Assembly: GCF_033958435.1 (NCBI RefSeq)
Contig: NC_134161.1
Span: forward strand, 16,058,001-16,122,000
Length of the DNA: 64,000 nt
From: Carettochelys insculpta
Taxonomy: Eukaryota; Chordata; Testudines; Carettochelyidae
Direction: 5' to 3'
Part shown: positions 32,859 through 45,779 of the stretch, one piece after another
How the letters are laid out: every line of letters starts with the position of its first letter
Numbering within the stretch: the stretch's first letter is position 1
Position numbers and translations under genes: made by a program
Notes under the pieces: model-generated
What the model was told of the DNA's origin: nothing
Databases searched by the model: none
Seen by the model: only the letters and a program-made list of their open reading frames with translations

Positions 32859-35800
32859 ACCTGACACTGTTAATCATGTTTACTTCTGGCCCGCTGCCAT
32901 GCTGCCTGCCTGCCTGCCTGCCAAGACTCTGAGATGCACCTGAAGTGGCACACCCCTGGGGACATCACTCGAGGAAAAACCATCTAACTTGACAGCTTTA
33001 TTAACCACCTTTCAGCATCAAACAAATTGCCATCTCTAGCTGAGGTTTTTGCCATTCTAAACTAACCGACTTTGAAGTTACAGGAAAAAGGTAATGATTT
33101 GTTCCGACCCTGAAGTCGGTAGCACTGTAGCAAGTGCAACTGGGAAGTAGTTGTCCAAATTACTGCGTGCTCCCAACACTGGTGTAACACATGGAGAACA
33201 GCATCAGTGAAGACAAAGTGAATGAAACGAGACACGTCATATCTCCCTGCGTCTGACAGGCTTTGTTGCTGCTTCCCTTTCTGCTTTCAGAAATCCAGAC
33301 TCAATAACGGAGCTAAACTTGGTGCCTAAGCAAGGAAAGAAAACCTGCTGCAAGTCCCCTGTCTTAATACTCGAAATGCACTACAAATCCTTACCTTTGT
33401 CCTAGTTCTGGAGAAGCGTTTCCAAGGCTAAGTTAAGTAACATTGGTGTTCTGTCATTGCTGTGGTCCGCAGCAACCTAGACAGGTGAACTGGCATTTTC
33501 AACTCCACCACAATTAAAAACAAGAATGCCTGTTCTGGGGCTAGCACTTGTGATCAGCTTGGGAAGGGATCATGAACAACACACTGGCCACCCATCACAT
33601 TAAAGTGAAACTCACTCTTGCCTTTTTCTTTTTGTAACTCTATTTATGTTGCATTTTAAAATGTTTTGCAAATAGTGCTACATCAATGTCTAAATTTAGT
33701 TACTGCTCGCAGTGGTTAAAGCCAGCATGTGTTTACAGTGATTTTATGAAAACTTTACTCAGAAGATATTATTGTTTTGGGTCATGGGGAATAAGTGTTA
33801 TTTTGCCATTGGGTGTGACAAATCCCTCATCAGTTCCTTAGGAATTCTGTGCTTCCAGGTGGCTCCCCATGTGCCTCTGACACTCACAGAGGCTTCTTTT
33901 GTTGCCTTGGGACTTCCTGAAGGTCAGGGTCTCCCTTTACCAAGCCATTTTCATCACAGGCCAGTCCTAATTGGAGGTGGAGTAGGTCCCTTTCCTCTGG
34001 TCTCCAGCTGCTCTGGTTTTGCCACAGTTGGGCAGCCCTTCACAGGAAATGGTGTGGGGGGAATCCAGTCCCAACCACTGCTCTGGACCCTGGCCCAGGG
34101 ACCCTAGGGAAGGAAGGAGCTGGGGAGGGCTTTGCCCCTGTCCCACAGAAGCGATCTTTCCCTGGACATCTTCAGCCACCACTTCCTTGTGGTATCTTCC
34201 CCCCCATATCTTGTTATTGGTGTTACTCAATTCAACTCTGTGCTGTGCTGTCCTTCCACCCTCTTTCTTTCCAGGCAACACTCCACCACCCCTCCTGCTG
34301 CCTGGGGAAAACCTTTTATAAGGAACCTGGAGACCTTAACTGGTTGCAGGTGCTTGACTACATCCTGTTACTGGCTGACTCCTGATGAGCCCCAGCAGCC
34401 TCTCCAGCCTGCAGGCCTGCACCCTCTGTGAACTTGGGAGAGGAACAAAAAGGAGCTTCTCCAGCATCCAAAATGTTCCCCCTCTATCAAGCACTTGTCA
34501 GCTGCAGTCTGTGATCTGCCACATGGGTCACAAGAAAAGGGCTGGAAAACCACTGCTCTAGTTAAGTTTTATATTTATGTAAGGAATACAGAAGAGGAGC
34601 TTGAGGAATGCGTTCCTCACAGATCACATGGAAATGGGAAGAGTTTCAGGGTGTCTATACGTAAATAGTTGTTTTGTTTGCAAGACCTGCTGCGTAGAAG
34701 ATGAAGTAGTGGTGTGTCACCTATTGTAGACAACTTGTTGTAAAGTCACAACTTATCACCCAGTGTAGGAATTGTGGAATATCATCAATGTTTGAATTAT
34801 TAGGGGGATACAGGGCAGTCACCATCGCTGCGTAAAATGTGGATCACACAGGCCTCCCCTCCGCAGAGTACTGTGGAGTAGAAAGCAGGGATGGGGTATT
34901 GGTTGAACCTGCTGGGTGCTTTCTGGCCCTACAGTTGTAAGTCTGGTTTGACTTGTCCCCACCCCCATTCAAAGAGAGATCCAAAGCCCAAACCAATACA
35001 GCAGTCTGCAGTTATTCTGTGAGCATCGGGCTAGTGATATTCTTGTGATGAGGCCCAGAGCTGAAATCACTGGCAGCTGAAGCCATTGAGAGTGGAAATC
35101 ACAGGGTTTTGCCTAGAGTCAAATCCACAAAGCAGCAGGCAAGGGGCTGCTAGTGTGAGCAGCTGGCAATTCCACCCCAGTGTGGTAAGAGGGTCCATGC
35201 TGACGTATCTGTGAAATCTGGGTTGGTATGGGCCAGACTACACTGTGGGTGGAGAGTTGAGGTGGAAGAACACTCAATAAGTGGGGGCGTGCAGATAAAG
35301 AGCTCTAAGCAAGGGACTTGGCTCAGCAGACTCTGGAGACAGTGCCTTGTTAATGAGATTTTCCTTTCCTCTGTTTAGAAATACTGTACTTGCCACTGCG
35401 TAAATTTATGCTAGGCTACTGTTACTAAACAAACTGTTTCTATCTCACACTCTGCACTTGCGAGAAGAGAACTGCCCTTCCAGGCACCCAGCAGGGAGGG
35501 TGAGATTGTCCCAGGCTATTGGGTGAGGGCTCCAGCCCGTTTGGTTGCATTATTGACAGCATCCCTTAGGAATTGAACCTGGCCCTTCTGGCGGTCACCT
35601 GCCATTAATAGAAAGGTTATGTGAAGTGCATGCAAGCTGGTGTGTAAATCTGCAGTGCATTAGCTGCCTGTGCCACCCATGGCTGTTCCCTCATGTGCTT
35701 AGATCTACTCCGCACTGAATCTTGCTGTAGATTTCCACCTCAGCTTGCTGTGCACTAATGGGTTATCTTGTCTAGACAAGCCCTCCAAAAAGGAGCTTGT

Positions 35801-36705
35801 AAGAGTGTGTGTAACAGCACCACGGTGACTCCTGCCAGCTTTGTACATTTAAGGTCGCATTCAAAAGATGCACACCAAGAATGGTGCTTGGAGTTTGATG
35901 CAGTTACTTCAGAAACATAAATCACTGCATCCAAACAGGTGGCAAGGGCAGTGCCAGTAACTTATTCCCGTACAGTTAAGCCGTACCAGGTGGGTGTATA
36001 GACAAAGCCTTAGTAAATTATGAAGTAAGAGCACTGCTGGTCCAGTGGGCTAGAAGGTGAGTGGATATTGAAAGGCAGGGGATCCACAGTAGGCTGGAAA
36101 AACTTCTTGCTTCTGGATCACCAGTTCTAATCTATAAAGGTTCTTTATCCACCTTTTTGAACTGCAGTATCTGGGCATCTGCCAGAACTGCATTAGGCCA
36201 TGTGACCATCATCTATCACACAGATATCATGCTCTCCACATTCAGAGCTAGCTCAGTTCCTTTCAGCTGCTGGGTGACTCCTTGCTCCCAGTCCAGCAGA
36301 GGAGCCAAGTTTGGATCGACCATGGGAAGCAAACTCCTCTCTTGCCTTTAGAGGGAGTCCCTTCAGGTCAGAGTTAAGTCATAATGGTGGGACTGGGGAG
36401 TTGTGAAAGAGGCTGAGACAGGGCCTCCCTTGTTCTGGAAAGAGAGGGAAGATTCTGCTGCCTAGGGCTGTCATGCCCTTGCTTGTCAAGACAGTGACAA
36501 CACACTCAGTATGCAAGTGTCACAGTTCAGCGCACTCACTCTCAGCTCCAGGCTTCTCTTGGGTAGTGACCCATATCTTCTTCCCTCCTGCCTGGGCTAT
36601 TTCCAAGTTTCACACTCCCCTGCCTACACTCTGAATTTCCCAGTAAGTCAGACTGCTCCAGTACACTGAAAATGCAGGCACAATGAAAATATCAAACTTG
36701 ACAGA
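32859..36705. other. intergenic spacer between DCPS 3' end and CpG island
   Basis: A tetranucleotide CTGC run (32908-32922) and a C/T-rich block at 33880-34560 that looks like an unclassified repeat (TTTTATAAGGAACCTGGAGA near its end). No coding exon seen. Confidence 0.45.
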
Positions 36706-36711
36706 TTTATT
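36706..36711 (-). other. candidate DCPS polyadenylation signal
   Basis: AATAAA on the minus strand about 600 bp past the DCPS stop codon. It was the first perfect hexamer I found going downstream from the stop, and would give a 3' UTR of roughly 0.6 kb. The hexamer is short, so chance occurrence is possible; transcript 3' ends would decide. Confidence 0.35.
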
Positions 36712-37306
36712 ATCCGTTTTCCGATTTAATTCAGTGAAAAGCCTCAATTTTGTCATTTATCTAAAGCTGATAATGAATATCCACAAGTGTGTTCTTATCA
36801 CTGAAAAGGATAAACCTCTATGGGAGATGGGTTTAGCCCCGCCCCCACCCCCCATAACTTATTAGCTTCCTCCTGATAGATCTGAGTCCTGGGATCAGGT
36901 CACCGGATCCTAGCTCTGCAAGAGACCCAGGGTCAGGGAAAAGGGGCCAGGACGACAGGCACTGGTTTACAGAAATAAACCATCTCTGAAGACAGGGACT
37001 GAAATTCTGCTACTGTTGAGAGTTTATGTGATCCACTGCCCTGCGAGTCAGCCCATCAGCATCCGGTTTGTTGTAGACGTTAGGTGCACTCTTCCTCAGA
37101 GCACAGAGAACGTGATTCCATAGGACACAGTGAAGAACAGATTCTACCTAAAGAGCATTCTGCTAGAAATGCAGGGACCAGTTACTATGGCAATAGGAAC
37201 AGAATTGCGATTCTTACAAAACTGAGTTTAAAAAAAGTCAGAGACAATAAAAATAACACATATATAAAACAGGTATAAAACCAGCCCACTTCCAGTCCCA
37301 GAGATC

Positions 37307-37573
37307 TCAAGCTTTGCCTGCTTCTTGGAACTTCTTCAGCAAGGTTTCATCTGCCCGGAGGGCGAAGGTCAGCGTACGCTTCTGGTAGTACTGGGGGTCG
37401 AGCTCTAGATTATCAATAACATCGGCCAGCAGGTGAGCTCTCTCCACGGAACAGCCTGGTGCATCGTAGCCCAGAGCGGTGAAATGGACGTGCAGGTGGA
37501 AGTAGGATGGCTGATAATGCAGGTAAATCCGCAGTTGGGAGCCAGCCATGCCAAAGCGCTTTAATATGGCTTC
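37307..37573 (-). CDS. DCPS: DCPS exon 6 (terminal coding exon with histidine triad)
   Basis: This is the last coding exon: acceptor CTCCCCCAG, then 88 codons and a TGA stop at 37307-37309. It contains the HIT-family active site HLHVHFT, whose central histidine corresponds to human His277, the nucleophile that attacks the phosphate of the cap dinucleotide. The other phosphate contacts equivalent to His268, Ser272 and His279 are also present, within [15 protein letters not shown]. The C-terminus runs [16 protein letters not shown] and then a short diverged tail (KKFQEAGKA). The first eight codons lie before an internal Met, so the exon is longer than its Met-initiated frame suggests. All residues needed for catalysis are intact, so the product is expected to be active. 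The 3' UTR continues leftward. Confidence 0.97.
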   Translation of the reverse strand, partial: EAILKRFGMAGSQLRIYLHYQPSYFHLHVHFTALGYDAPGCSVERAHLLADVIDNLELDPQYYQKRTLTFALRADETLLKKFQEAGKA

Positions 37574-38049
37574 CTGGGGGAGAAACGGTAGAGAATTTAA
37601 TCTCCAAAATAATACACTGGAAAGTTTAGCATCCTACCTGCAGACTGGATAGAAGGTGACTGTTACATCCTGTGACATAGCTCTGTCTCTTGTGACGGTG
37701 AATTAATATCAAGAGACACGGACATAGCACATTTCATCCAACAATCTCAAAACATTCTGGCAAAACTTCCCAAATAGCACAAAGGAATGGCTGAAATACA
37801 GCAACCTCTGAGGTGGAATACAGAAGCTGAGTTCACGGCCATGCTTGGGTTCATTGAGAACAGGAAGTGCACGATACCAGCTAAATGGCATGGGGGTGGG
37901 CCTAAGATTTAGGTAGCAGAATGGACTTACTCAACTGGAATTTAGCCAGCACAACAGGATTAATAACACCTGCCTTGGGACTTGGAATGGCCATGAGGGA
38001 TCAAGCCCTCCACTCTAGGTCTCAAAGATTTGATTACACCTTAAGGAAC

Positions 38050-38262
38050 TTGCATCAGCGGGGCAGCTGTGTTAGTCAATATCTGCAAAAACAACGAGAA
38101 GTCCTGTGGCACCTGACGGACTAACAGATTTATTGGAGCATAACCTTTCGTGGGCAAAGACCCACTTCATTAGAGGCATGGAGTGACAAAGCAGGTCTTT
38201 GCCCACGATAGCTTGTGCTCCAATAAATCTATTAGTCCATAAGGTGCCACAGGACTTCTAGT
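38050..38262. mobile_element. palindromic pair of PLE terminal repeats
   Basis: The left half (38050-38175, minus orientation) and the right half (38190-38262, plus orientation) carry the same terminal sequence head to head: AAGTCCTGTGGCACCTGACGG is mirrored by AAGGTGCCACAGGACTTCTAG. The hammerhead box in the left half is altered (CTAATGA) and in the right half the GAAA reads GATA, so both cores are likely dead. It lies in DCPS intron 5. Confidence 0.8.
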
Positions 38263-40059
38263 TGTCATACAGGAACTTGTTCTCCAGTGTGTTTACATAT
38301 TTTTCCCTTCTCAGATTTCTGCAGAAGGAAAGTGATGGACGGGATCATGCAATACTCGGTATTTGCCCAATAAGTCCTCCCAGAGATAAACTCACTATGC
38401 AGCATCTCTGTGAAACTTCTAACCCAGCACAGACTGAGGCTAGAGCTCTATCAGAGAGGAGGGGGAAGGAGGAACAGATGCCCACAGCATTACTCAGCCC
38501 AAAAGCCCATTACCAGCCAAGCCCTCAGGCCACCAGGTACATGCCCGCAGAAGAATTTTAAATGGGTGGAGAACTACTGTAGGTTCAGACCCACCATGCA
38601 GTGAAAGCATTCAGGTCAGAGCTGTAAAACAGAGCCGAGAGCTTGGTGGGTGTACTCTCCCAGAAAGGATCTGAAAGAGCAGACCAAGGCTGCGATGCCA
38701 TGTGAGCGTCCGAGCCATTATCAAAGGTCTGAAGCAGAAGCTGGGAGGCAGGAGGCAAGCAAGCGGGGAGAGGGAAAGAGAAGAGATGGTGTGTGCTGCG
38801 GAGGAGAGCATCCCAGTGCCACACAGGGCACAAGGCCGGGTGGGCCAGTTTCCCCAACCAATCTGAAAGTCACTGTGGGAGCTGAGATAGGAGTAGTAGT
38901 GCCCATCATTCCCACCACTGCACAGACAGGTAGTTGAGCCTGATGGCGCATGATGCGCCTCATACAGGTTATTCTCCGAGGCACATGCCTGCTCCAGCAG
39001 TGATCCCAAATCAGAGGCCCGTACGCACAGGACGCACCCTCCAGGGAGGGAAGCACAGTGCTCCAGCTCAGCACCTGCCCAGCACAGAGAGAGGGGTAAC
39101 AGCAGACCAGATTCCAATCTCAGCTCCACTGGTGTATATCTGGACCCGCTCCACTGGAGGCCCCTGGGCCTGTCCCTGCAGAGGCCCAATCAGACAGACC
39201 TGGAGCAGAAGCCATTTGTGGCAAGGGAGGCTTGCAGAGCAGAAGGCTGCCTCCGTCCCCAGTACCCATCTCCAGAACAAGGCCTGCTGCTGGTGGGGTG
39301 GGTAAGAGCAGAGTCTCTCAGCTTTCACTGGTCTCCATTCCAGGCTTGTCCTCCAGTTTGCTCAGAGAGTTGCAGGACCCTCTGACCATTAGTGTCACTA
39401 AAGCTATCGAAAGCGACTGTGAACTTGCCACGGACCTTTGCAGCATGCTGCACTTGTGTGCTGGTTGGGAACACTGAGATGCCTCACCCAACCTGTTCAT
39501 TGATCTCTACTCTGCCCAGTGGAATTACATTCTGAATTTCCAGTGCGACGAAGGGGAAAAACTCTGTTACCAAACATGCTGCGTCATGGGCCTAGAAAAG
39601 ATCGTCAGGAGCAGGAATATGGGCAGATGTTTAGAAGCACGTTATGGATGCAGGGGACAAACCTCCTGCTGGACTGAGGAGAGTAACTGCCCCTTGACTC
39701 AGGAGGCGGTGTCTGCGGGGGTCAGGGTACTCATGCTCAGCACCTCTCCCACACTGTGTATCCCGAGAGTCCGAGGCCAGAAGGATCCTGGGAACATCTA
39801 GTCAGACTTGATTAAAACAACAGCCAGCGAGAGAAGAACCTATCCCAACACTTGGTGGGTGAGGCATGACCCGCCCGTAAGAATGTGTGTCCTAGTTCTA
39901 AGCTGAATTGGTCTAGCTTCAGTCTTCAGCCACTGGATTTTGGTAGCCCTTTGCCTGACAGATTGATGACCCCATCCTTATGTGAGGGGGGGAAAAACCC
40001 TCACAGACGAGAGGCAGGAAAATAAGACACTCCCCTCCAGCTCCAGCCTGGAACATTGT

Positions 40060-40735
40060 ACTGCCCCTTTATAAAGCTATGATACGCCCGCATCCTGAGT
40101 ACTGCACACAGATGTGTCTCCTCACCTCAAAAAAGATATTTTGGCATTAGAAAATGTTCAGAAAAGGGCAACTAAAATGAGGAGGGGTTTGGAATGGGTC
40201 CCATCTGAGGAGAGGTTAAAGAGGCTGGGACTTTTCAGTTTAGAAAAGAGGAGACTGAGGGGGGATATGATAGAGGTATACAAAAGCATGACTGATGTGG
40301 GGAAAGTAAATAAGGAAAGTTATTTACTTGTTCCCATAATATAAGAACTAGAAGACACCAAATTAAATTGATGGGTAGCAGGTTTAAAACTAATCAAAGA
40401 AAGTTCTTTTTCCACACAGCGCACAATCAACCTGTGGAACTCCTTGCCATAGGAGGCTGTGAAGGCCAGAACTGTAAGAGAATTCAAAGAAGAGCTACAT
40501 AAATTCATGGAGATTAGCTCCATAAAAGGCTATTAGCCAGGGGGCAGGAATGGTGTCCCTGGCCTCTGTTTGTCAGAGGCTGGAGATGGATGACAGGAGA
40601 CAAGATGCTTGATCGTTATCTTCGGTACACCCCCTCTGGGGCACCTGGCACTGGTCACTGTTGGCAGACGGGATGCTGGGCTAGGTGGTCTTTGGTCTGA
40701 CCCAGTAACGGCCAGTCTTATGAGGTATGTAATTT
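40060..40735 (+). mobile_element. CR1 LINE 3' end (ORF2 C-terminus and tail)
   Basis: Plus frame 40114-40344 reads [18 protein letters not shown] then [20 protein letters not shown] and [10 protein letters not shown], the conserved C-terminus of CR1 ORF2, followed by the 3' UTR ending in the TGGTCTTTGGTCTGACCCAG tail. In DCPS intron 5, antisense to the gene. Confidence 0.9.
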
Positions 40736-41490
40736 TACCACTTTAACAATTACTCTCGTACTGTTCTCTCTTCTATTACTAAACTTTTAGATTTTACGTT
40801 TTAAAGGACTGGCCCAGCGTGCTGTTTTGGGTAAGAGCTAAGTATATATATTGACCCACGAATATGGCTGGTCCCTTTGGGGCCTGGAAACAACTGCACG
40901 GATTTGATGAGACTGGTTTGTGTAACCCCAATTCTGTGTAAGGAGGGATACTGATTGGACCACCAGGGAAGCTAGAGATCCTGAGGGATTTGCTTGTGTG
41001 ACCCCTAGCTGGCCAGAAAGGTAGCAGAGGTGTGCTTTGTGAATGGTTTGGTGCCTTATAGTGGAGAAATCCCAGTCTGGGCTGTAAGTAACCTGGTTTT
41101 AAGCAATTAGCCACAATCAAATTACTGTCCCCAGCAGAATAGGTGTGGTTGGAGGATGAAAGTGTAAATACAGGTCCAGGCTGTGCAGGCTGGTGGGTCT
41201 GAAATGCTCTGAACAAAACACCCTGCGAAGAGACTGTGACTTCCACTTGCAGGATATCCGGGAACTTCCAGCCTCTTCCCTGAGCAAACAGCGCTCCCAA
41301 CAGCCCAGATGGACTCCATAAAACCTCACCACAAGGAAGCTAAAAGTTGGCTGCCATTCCCTGATGACAGGAAATCGAGACAGTTCCCAAACTGATCTTC
41401 CATGAGCGAAACAGAGGCCCTGATGGATGCTTAGACACTACTGTGACTGAGGCAATTGGAAACTGGACAGATAAATGAAGCAATACCCAC

Positions 41491-41601
41491 CTTCCCTTCC
41501 TGCAAGATGCCTCTCAGCAAGGGCAGGTGCTCTGCGGTGAGGTGTCTCAGTGACTTTATTCCCCGACGGTGGCAGATGGCGATCAAGTACAGGTCGTCTA
41601 G
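41491..41601 (-). CDS. DCPS: DCPS exon 5
   Basis: Exactly 37 codons in phase 0, between an acceptor ending CTCTGCAG and a donor reading GTGGGT. The peptide [20 protein letters not shown] is almost identical to vertebrate DCPS, followed by a moderately diverged stretch ending ILQEGK. This segment forms helices between the cap-binding pocket and the HIT motif of the C-terminal domain. It joins in frame to exon 4 upstream (…NQKQ) and exon 6 downstream (EAILKRFG…). There is no stop or indel, which supports an active gene rather than a retrocopy; the intron structure also argues against a processed pseudogene. Confidence 0.96.
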
Positions 41602-44600
41602 CTGCAGAGATGGGACATTGTTACGACCAAAATGTAACATAAAAGCAGCTAGAGGAGCTAGGTCTTAGTGCCTCACAGAGAACAGAACCATATTAGTGTA
41701 TCTCTGACCGGGGTCTTGCCCTGCACAAATATGAACTGGTGTCATCATTTGCTCTGCCTCCTAGATTTGGCTGGAGAGTATTTCTTAAATAGTGCACTAG
41801 GTATCTCTCACCCAAATACAGAGGAAAGATTTTTTTGTGAAGGGAGTTTTACCTGCTGTGAGCCAGTTCTACAGCTGGTCCGACACCATTCATCAAAATT
41901 TTCCCCGAACCAGTCAATAGTGTATTTGCAATGTTTCACCCATCATTTGGCTGGTTCTGCTCACATGTTTGCTGTGATAAATGGAGCAGCCAGACAAAAC
42001 CCAATGATGACACAGTGCTACAGGAGCAAATCACCTCCTTGATCACCTCTCCTTAAGATCACCTCCTTTCTTTTCTTCTGTCATTTGAACAAATCTTTCT
42101 TTGGCCTTCAACATGCATACTTTCTTGTTGCCATTGTGCTTAAAACGAATTAGCAGACCAAACCACCTTCCACAGTAACACTCACTCAGTGGCAAAATCA
42201 GTTTTAAAATGTTAATACCAACTCCTACCAACAACTCCGTAAGGAATCCTTACATTGTCTTCCTATTTTACTGCTGGGTGAAACGAGGCTCAAGGTCAGA
42301 GTGAGGCAATGGGAGAACTAGGAGTAGAAGTCAGAAACATAAGATTGCCAGCCACTTGCTCAAAGCACCGTCTCCCTACAGGACAATGAAGCAGCGTTGT
42401 CTCCCTGTACAGATGTTAAGAAAAAGATTTTTCTAGGAATCCAGAAGGGCAAAAGTATAGATTTATATTTCCAAATGGAAAGGCCTGATGTGTTTCTGCT
42501 TGACTATTAAAAGCTGGACCAATTTCCAGTCACTCTGGCTCTTTCAATGACTCATCTTGAAAGAATTAATGAGTCAATTCATACTACTAATGCATGAAGC
42601 AATATCTTATCTATGAAATGATCAGTCAGGCTTCTGGCATCACCCAAGTTAAACATGCGATCACCCTTACAGGCCTAAGGCATTACAAATGGAAAGAAAC
42701 CAAACAAAGCTTCTGGGCTAGGTAACACACACTATGGTAACGCACACACACAAATGTTCACTGAATATTCTGATGGTGTTTCAAGGGCCGTAATGACCAC
42801 GTAATCCATTGTAAAATGTCCAAACACCCATGTGTACCCTTACTAATAATTATTGGCTGTATAACAGTACCAGTTAGCAACCACCGCTGAAATTGGCCAC
42901 ATAGAACCACACCCAATACTTTATTTACATTCTGCCTATTTATGGAAAACCTTTAAAGAATGCAGTTTCTTTAGTGTATTTTATCATCTGCCCCATGCTT
43001 CTGAAGCGGAATCCTGCGTGTATGCAAACATTCCCTTCTGTAGGGTTCTACAGCTTGTGCCACTTGTACTGAGCTAGCTCCACTCTAAGATATGTTCAGC
43101 ATGTGGGACAAATAATTAAGATCTCTAAGGTCCTCTAGGCCTCCTCACCTTTAAAGTAATTCCACTTGGCTACTCTGCAACAGCAGTGTAAGTCTCTCCC
43201 AGTGCCTATTCACACACCCAAAGCATGACACTTGCAATTACATCTTTTTGTTTCCAAGGCACGAAATGATTTTCATTGCTAGACACTTATTTATCATTCC
43301 CAGGCTGACCTAGTTAGCTCAGCCGTTTCTCTTTACAGCTCCTAGACGAGGCAGCATATTACTGTGGTTTATTAAGATCACCCTGGGCTCCCTACTGGAT
43401 CTATACTGCAGAAGAAAAGCGAATCTCTCTTGTCTTCTTAGAGCAACATCTGTCTGTTGCTGTTTGAAATATATAGGCCTGTGGCTACAAAGGCTCTGGA
43501 TGATGTAATGTACAACATTTCAGGCAACGCCTCAGGGTTCCTGTGTGTTTGAGAAGTGGTGAACAGTTAGAGAGATCTAAAACAGCCTTTAGCAGCATGT
43601 TCAACTAAAACACATTCCTCTGCGCAGGCCAAAACAACAGCTACTATATTTCCTAGGTCTCAATTGACTCCAATTATACAGGGTCTGGTGACCCTGGAGA
43701 AGATCCTCGTAATCCTCAGCAGCTGAAATGGCTGATCAGAGGCACTTCAACTAGTTCAAACACTTGGAAAACTCAGCAAGTTCACTTGGGAATTCCCATG
43801 TCCCTGACATTTCTAGGCTTGAGCAGAACCACACCCATCATTTCAGTTGGAAAGTTACAATTATACAGGGAGATCTGTGGCTTGGCCCACTTGCCACCTT
43901 TGGAACAAAGATAATCATGCAGACACGTGGCCACATGGAGTCTGTAACCATCCTTCACAGACAATGTTGTAGTCCAGATTCCCAGCTAATGTCAACCGGT
44001 GGGATCTTGTTGAAGTCAATGCAATGGCACCATTAAGAACCTGGGTCTGTGACTGCTTGGGCTTCACAGATGTTAGCTCGGAGAGAACTCTGTTTAAAGC
44101 CTAGACAACTTAACCATGAAATCTGACCAATAGCTGCAATCCTACTACAGCTAACAAACTCTGTGGGTCCCCAGCCACTAGAAGACACCCTTACAAGTGG
44201 GCAGTCTCAATTCTCCCCAGAAGAGCAAAAGGTAGCATACTGCCCACCTGCTTTGTAGGAAAAGGTCACGTAAGATGTACGCTCACGAACACCTCCGGTC
44301 TTCTCCTTACACACAAGCCTATAGTGTTTTCAACCACTCTAGCTCTGCAGACCCTTATGCTGAAGCCTGACATCACAGTTCCAGGGAGTCAGCACAAGAT
44401 ATCCTCCACTGCATTATTTGGGGTGGGAGGGGAAAAAAAAAGATTATGTAGATTTCACATTCTGACAGGGAGTAAAGTCAGTCAGCAGCTTCTGTTCATT
44501 TTACTGAGGTCACTGACACTCAAAACAATTTCAAAGAGCAAACAAACAAACAAGCATTCCAACTGCAATCCACCAGCCTGAGATAATTAAAGGTCCACAC

Positions 44601-45360
44601 ATGCGTCATCACCAATTAAAGCGTTAAGTTAGCGTAACACAACCCTACTGAGCAAGCTTCTACGCCCTAGTTCGAGAGAGGCTTTGACAGCCCTTCTGGG
44701 AGACACGTGTAGCTGCTGTAATTTAATCTAGTGGCCTGGGGCTTTGGGATGGAGCCTGCAGTGTGTGCTGATCTGATGACAGAAATCGGACAGCTCATAA
44801 CAGATGAGTGCTTTGATGTCACTGCTGAAATGGATGTTATGACAGATTAGCAAGTTTAATCTGATATGCTCCTTATATGACTCAAGATGCATTAGATTCC
44901 AACTTGTTTGGTGTTTTTCAGACTAATTTATTTACACTCTATGCCTATCTTCTCTTACATAATTTTCATCTCTCCTAAATTTTCCACATATCAGCACATC
45001 TGAAGTACATAACTCTGCTCCTTGTGGGGTTTATAAACTGTGCATGCAACCTGCTGCATGCAAGAAATCATACAGTGCATTGAAGTTTGTTACAAAATCT
45101 TTGAGACAACGGTTTCTTTGTTCTTATTCCACTCCCTTCCTCCCCCTTCTTAGGCGATGTCCTAGTTAAAGCCACATTTTCTCCAAATAAAGTCCTTTAT
45201 GATTTGTATAATACCAGTAAGTGTGCTAGGAATTTGAGGGTACTTTGCAATTCTAACCCGACTTCTGTCCAAGGATCCCCAGGTATTTTGCAGGCATTAA
45301 TTAATAAACCACTAACTGAGGCAGCCTTCACACATATTCTATGGGTTTTTAAATCTCAGC
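41602..45360 (-). other. DCPS intron 4, 3' part
   Basis: Intronic sequence before the DIRS element. One MIR-like piece (42230-42390); otherwise nothing recognised. Confidence 0.6.
42230..42390 (-). repeat. MIR-like SINE fragment
   Basis: TATTTTACTGCTGGGTGAAA CGAGGC, CAGAGTGAGGCAATGGGAG and TTGCTCAAAGCACCGTCTCC follow the reversed MIR order. In DCPS intron 4. Confidence 0.5.
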
Positions 45361-45403
45361 AAAGAAAGGTTACTCACCGTAGTAACGGTGGTTCTTCGAG
45401 ATG

Positions 45404-45557
45404 TGTCCCCGTGGGTGCTCCACATTAGGTGTCGGGCTCGCCCGGCGCCGCAGATCGGATCTTCCAAGCAGTTTCTGCCGGACCGCGCATGCGCCGGTGC
45501 GCGCCGCTCCCCCGCGCGCTCCCGGCCATGTGCGCGATCCGGTCCCCGCCAGTTCCT
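45404..45557 (+). repeat. DIRS inverted terminal repeat, element 3' side
   Basis: The 154 bp from TGTCCCCGTGGGTGCTCC to CGCCAGTTCCT reappear as reverse complement at 48968-49121, with no mismatch noticed on reading. The repeat is about 70 percent GC and rich in CG dinucleotides. Beyond the repeat on the outside lie 43 bases (45361-45403) not present at the other terminus, as is normal for the non-identical DIRS ends. Confidence 0.93.
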
Positions 45558-45626
45558 TGACCAACCGCCTCGGATGCTCCTGCAAAACACTAAACAGAGA
45601 TCCGGAGCGGGGAGGATGGGCGGGTA

Positions 45627-45727
45627 GTGGAGCACCCACGGGGACACATCTCGAAGAACCACCGTTACTACGGTGAGTAACCTTTCTTTCTTCTTCGAGT
45701 GTCCCCGTGGGTGCTCCACATTAGGTG
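45627..45727 (+). repeat. DIRS internal complementary region (ICR)
   Basis: This 101-bp segment is a mosaic. 45627-45689 is the exact reverse complement of the left terminus 45361-45423 (63 bp), and 45688-45727 is the exact reverse complement of the right terminus 49094-49133 (40 bp). The two matches overlap by two bases, so the ICR reads continuously through the joint that would form if the two ends of the element were ligated. In the accepted DIRS model the ICR templates completion and circularisation of the cDNA. Confidence 0.92.
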
Positions 45728-45779
45728 ACTACCCAGCAGTAACCCAAGATAGGAGGTGGGTAATCGGATTATGTGCAGC

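Noticed and set aside
33880..34560. Possible LTR or endogenous retrovirus piece
   Set aside because: A TATAAG-like box is present, but there is no TG…CA-bounded direct repeat, primer-binding site or retroviral frame. Left unclassified.
42733..42752. CRISPR-like or satellite array in the short AC-rich stretch
   Set aside because: It is a short simple repeat. There is no regular spacer pattern anywhere in the window.
45388..45676. CpG-rich DIRS ends as a host promoter island in DCPS intron 4
   Set aside because: The high GC belongs to the inverted repeats of the retrotransposon. There is no evidence of a host transcript start, although element promoter activity is possible.
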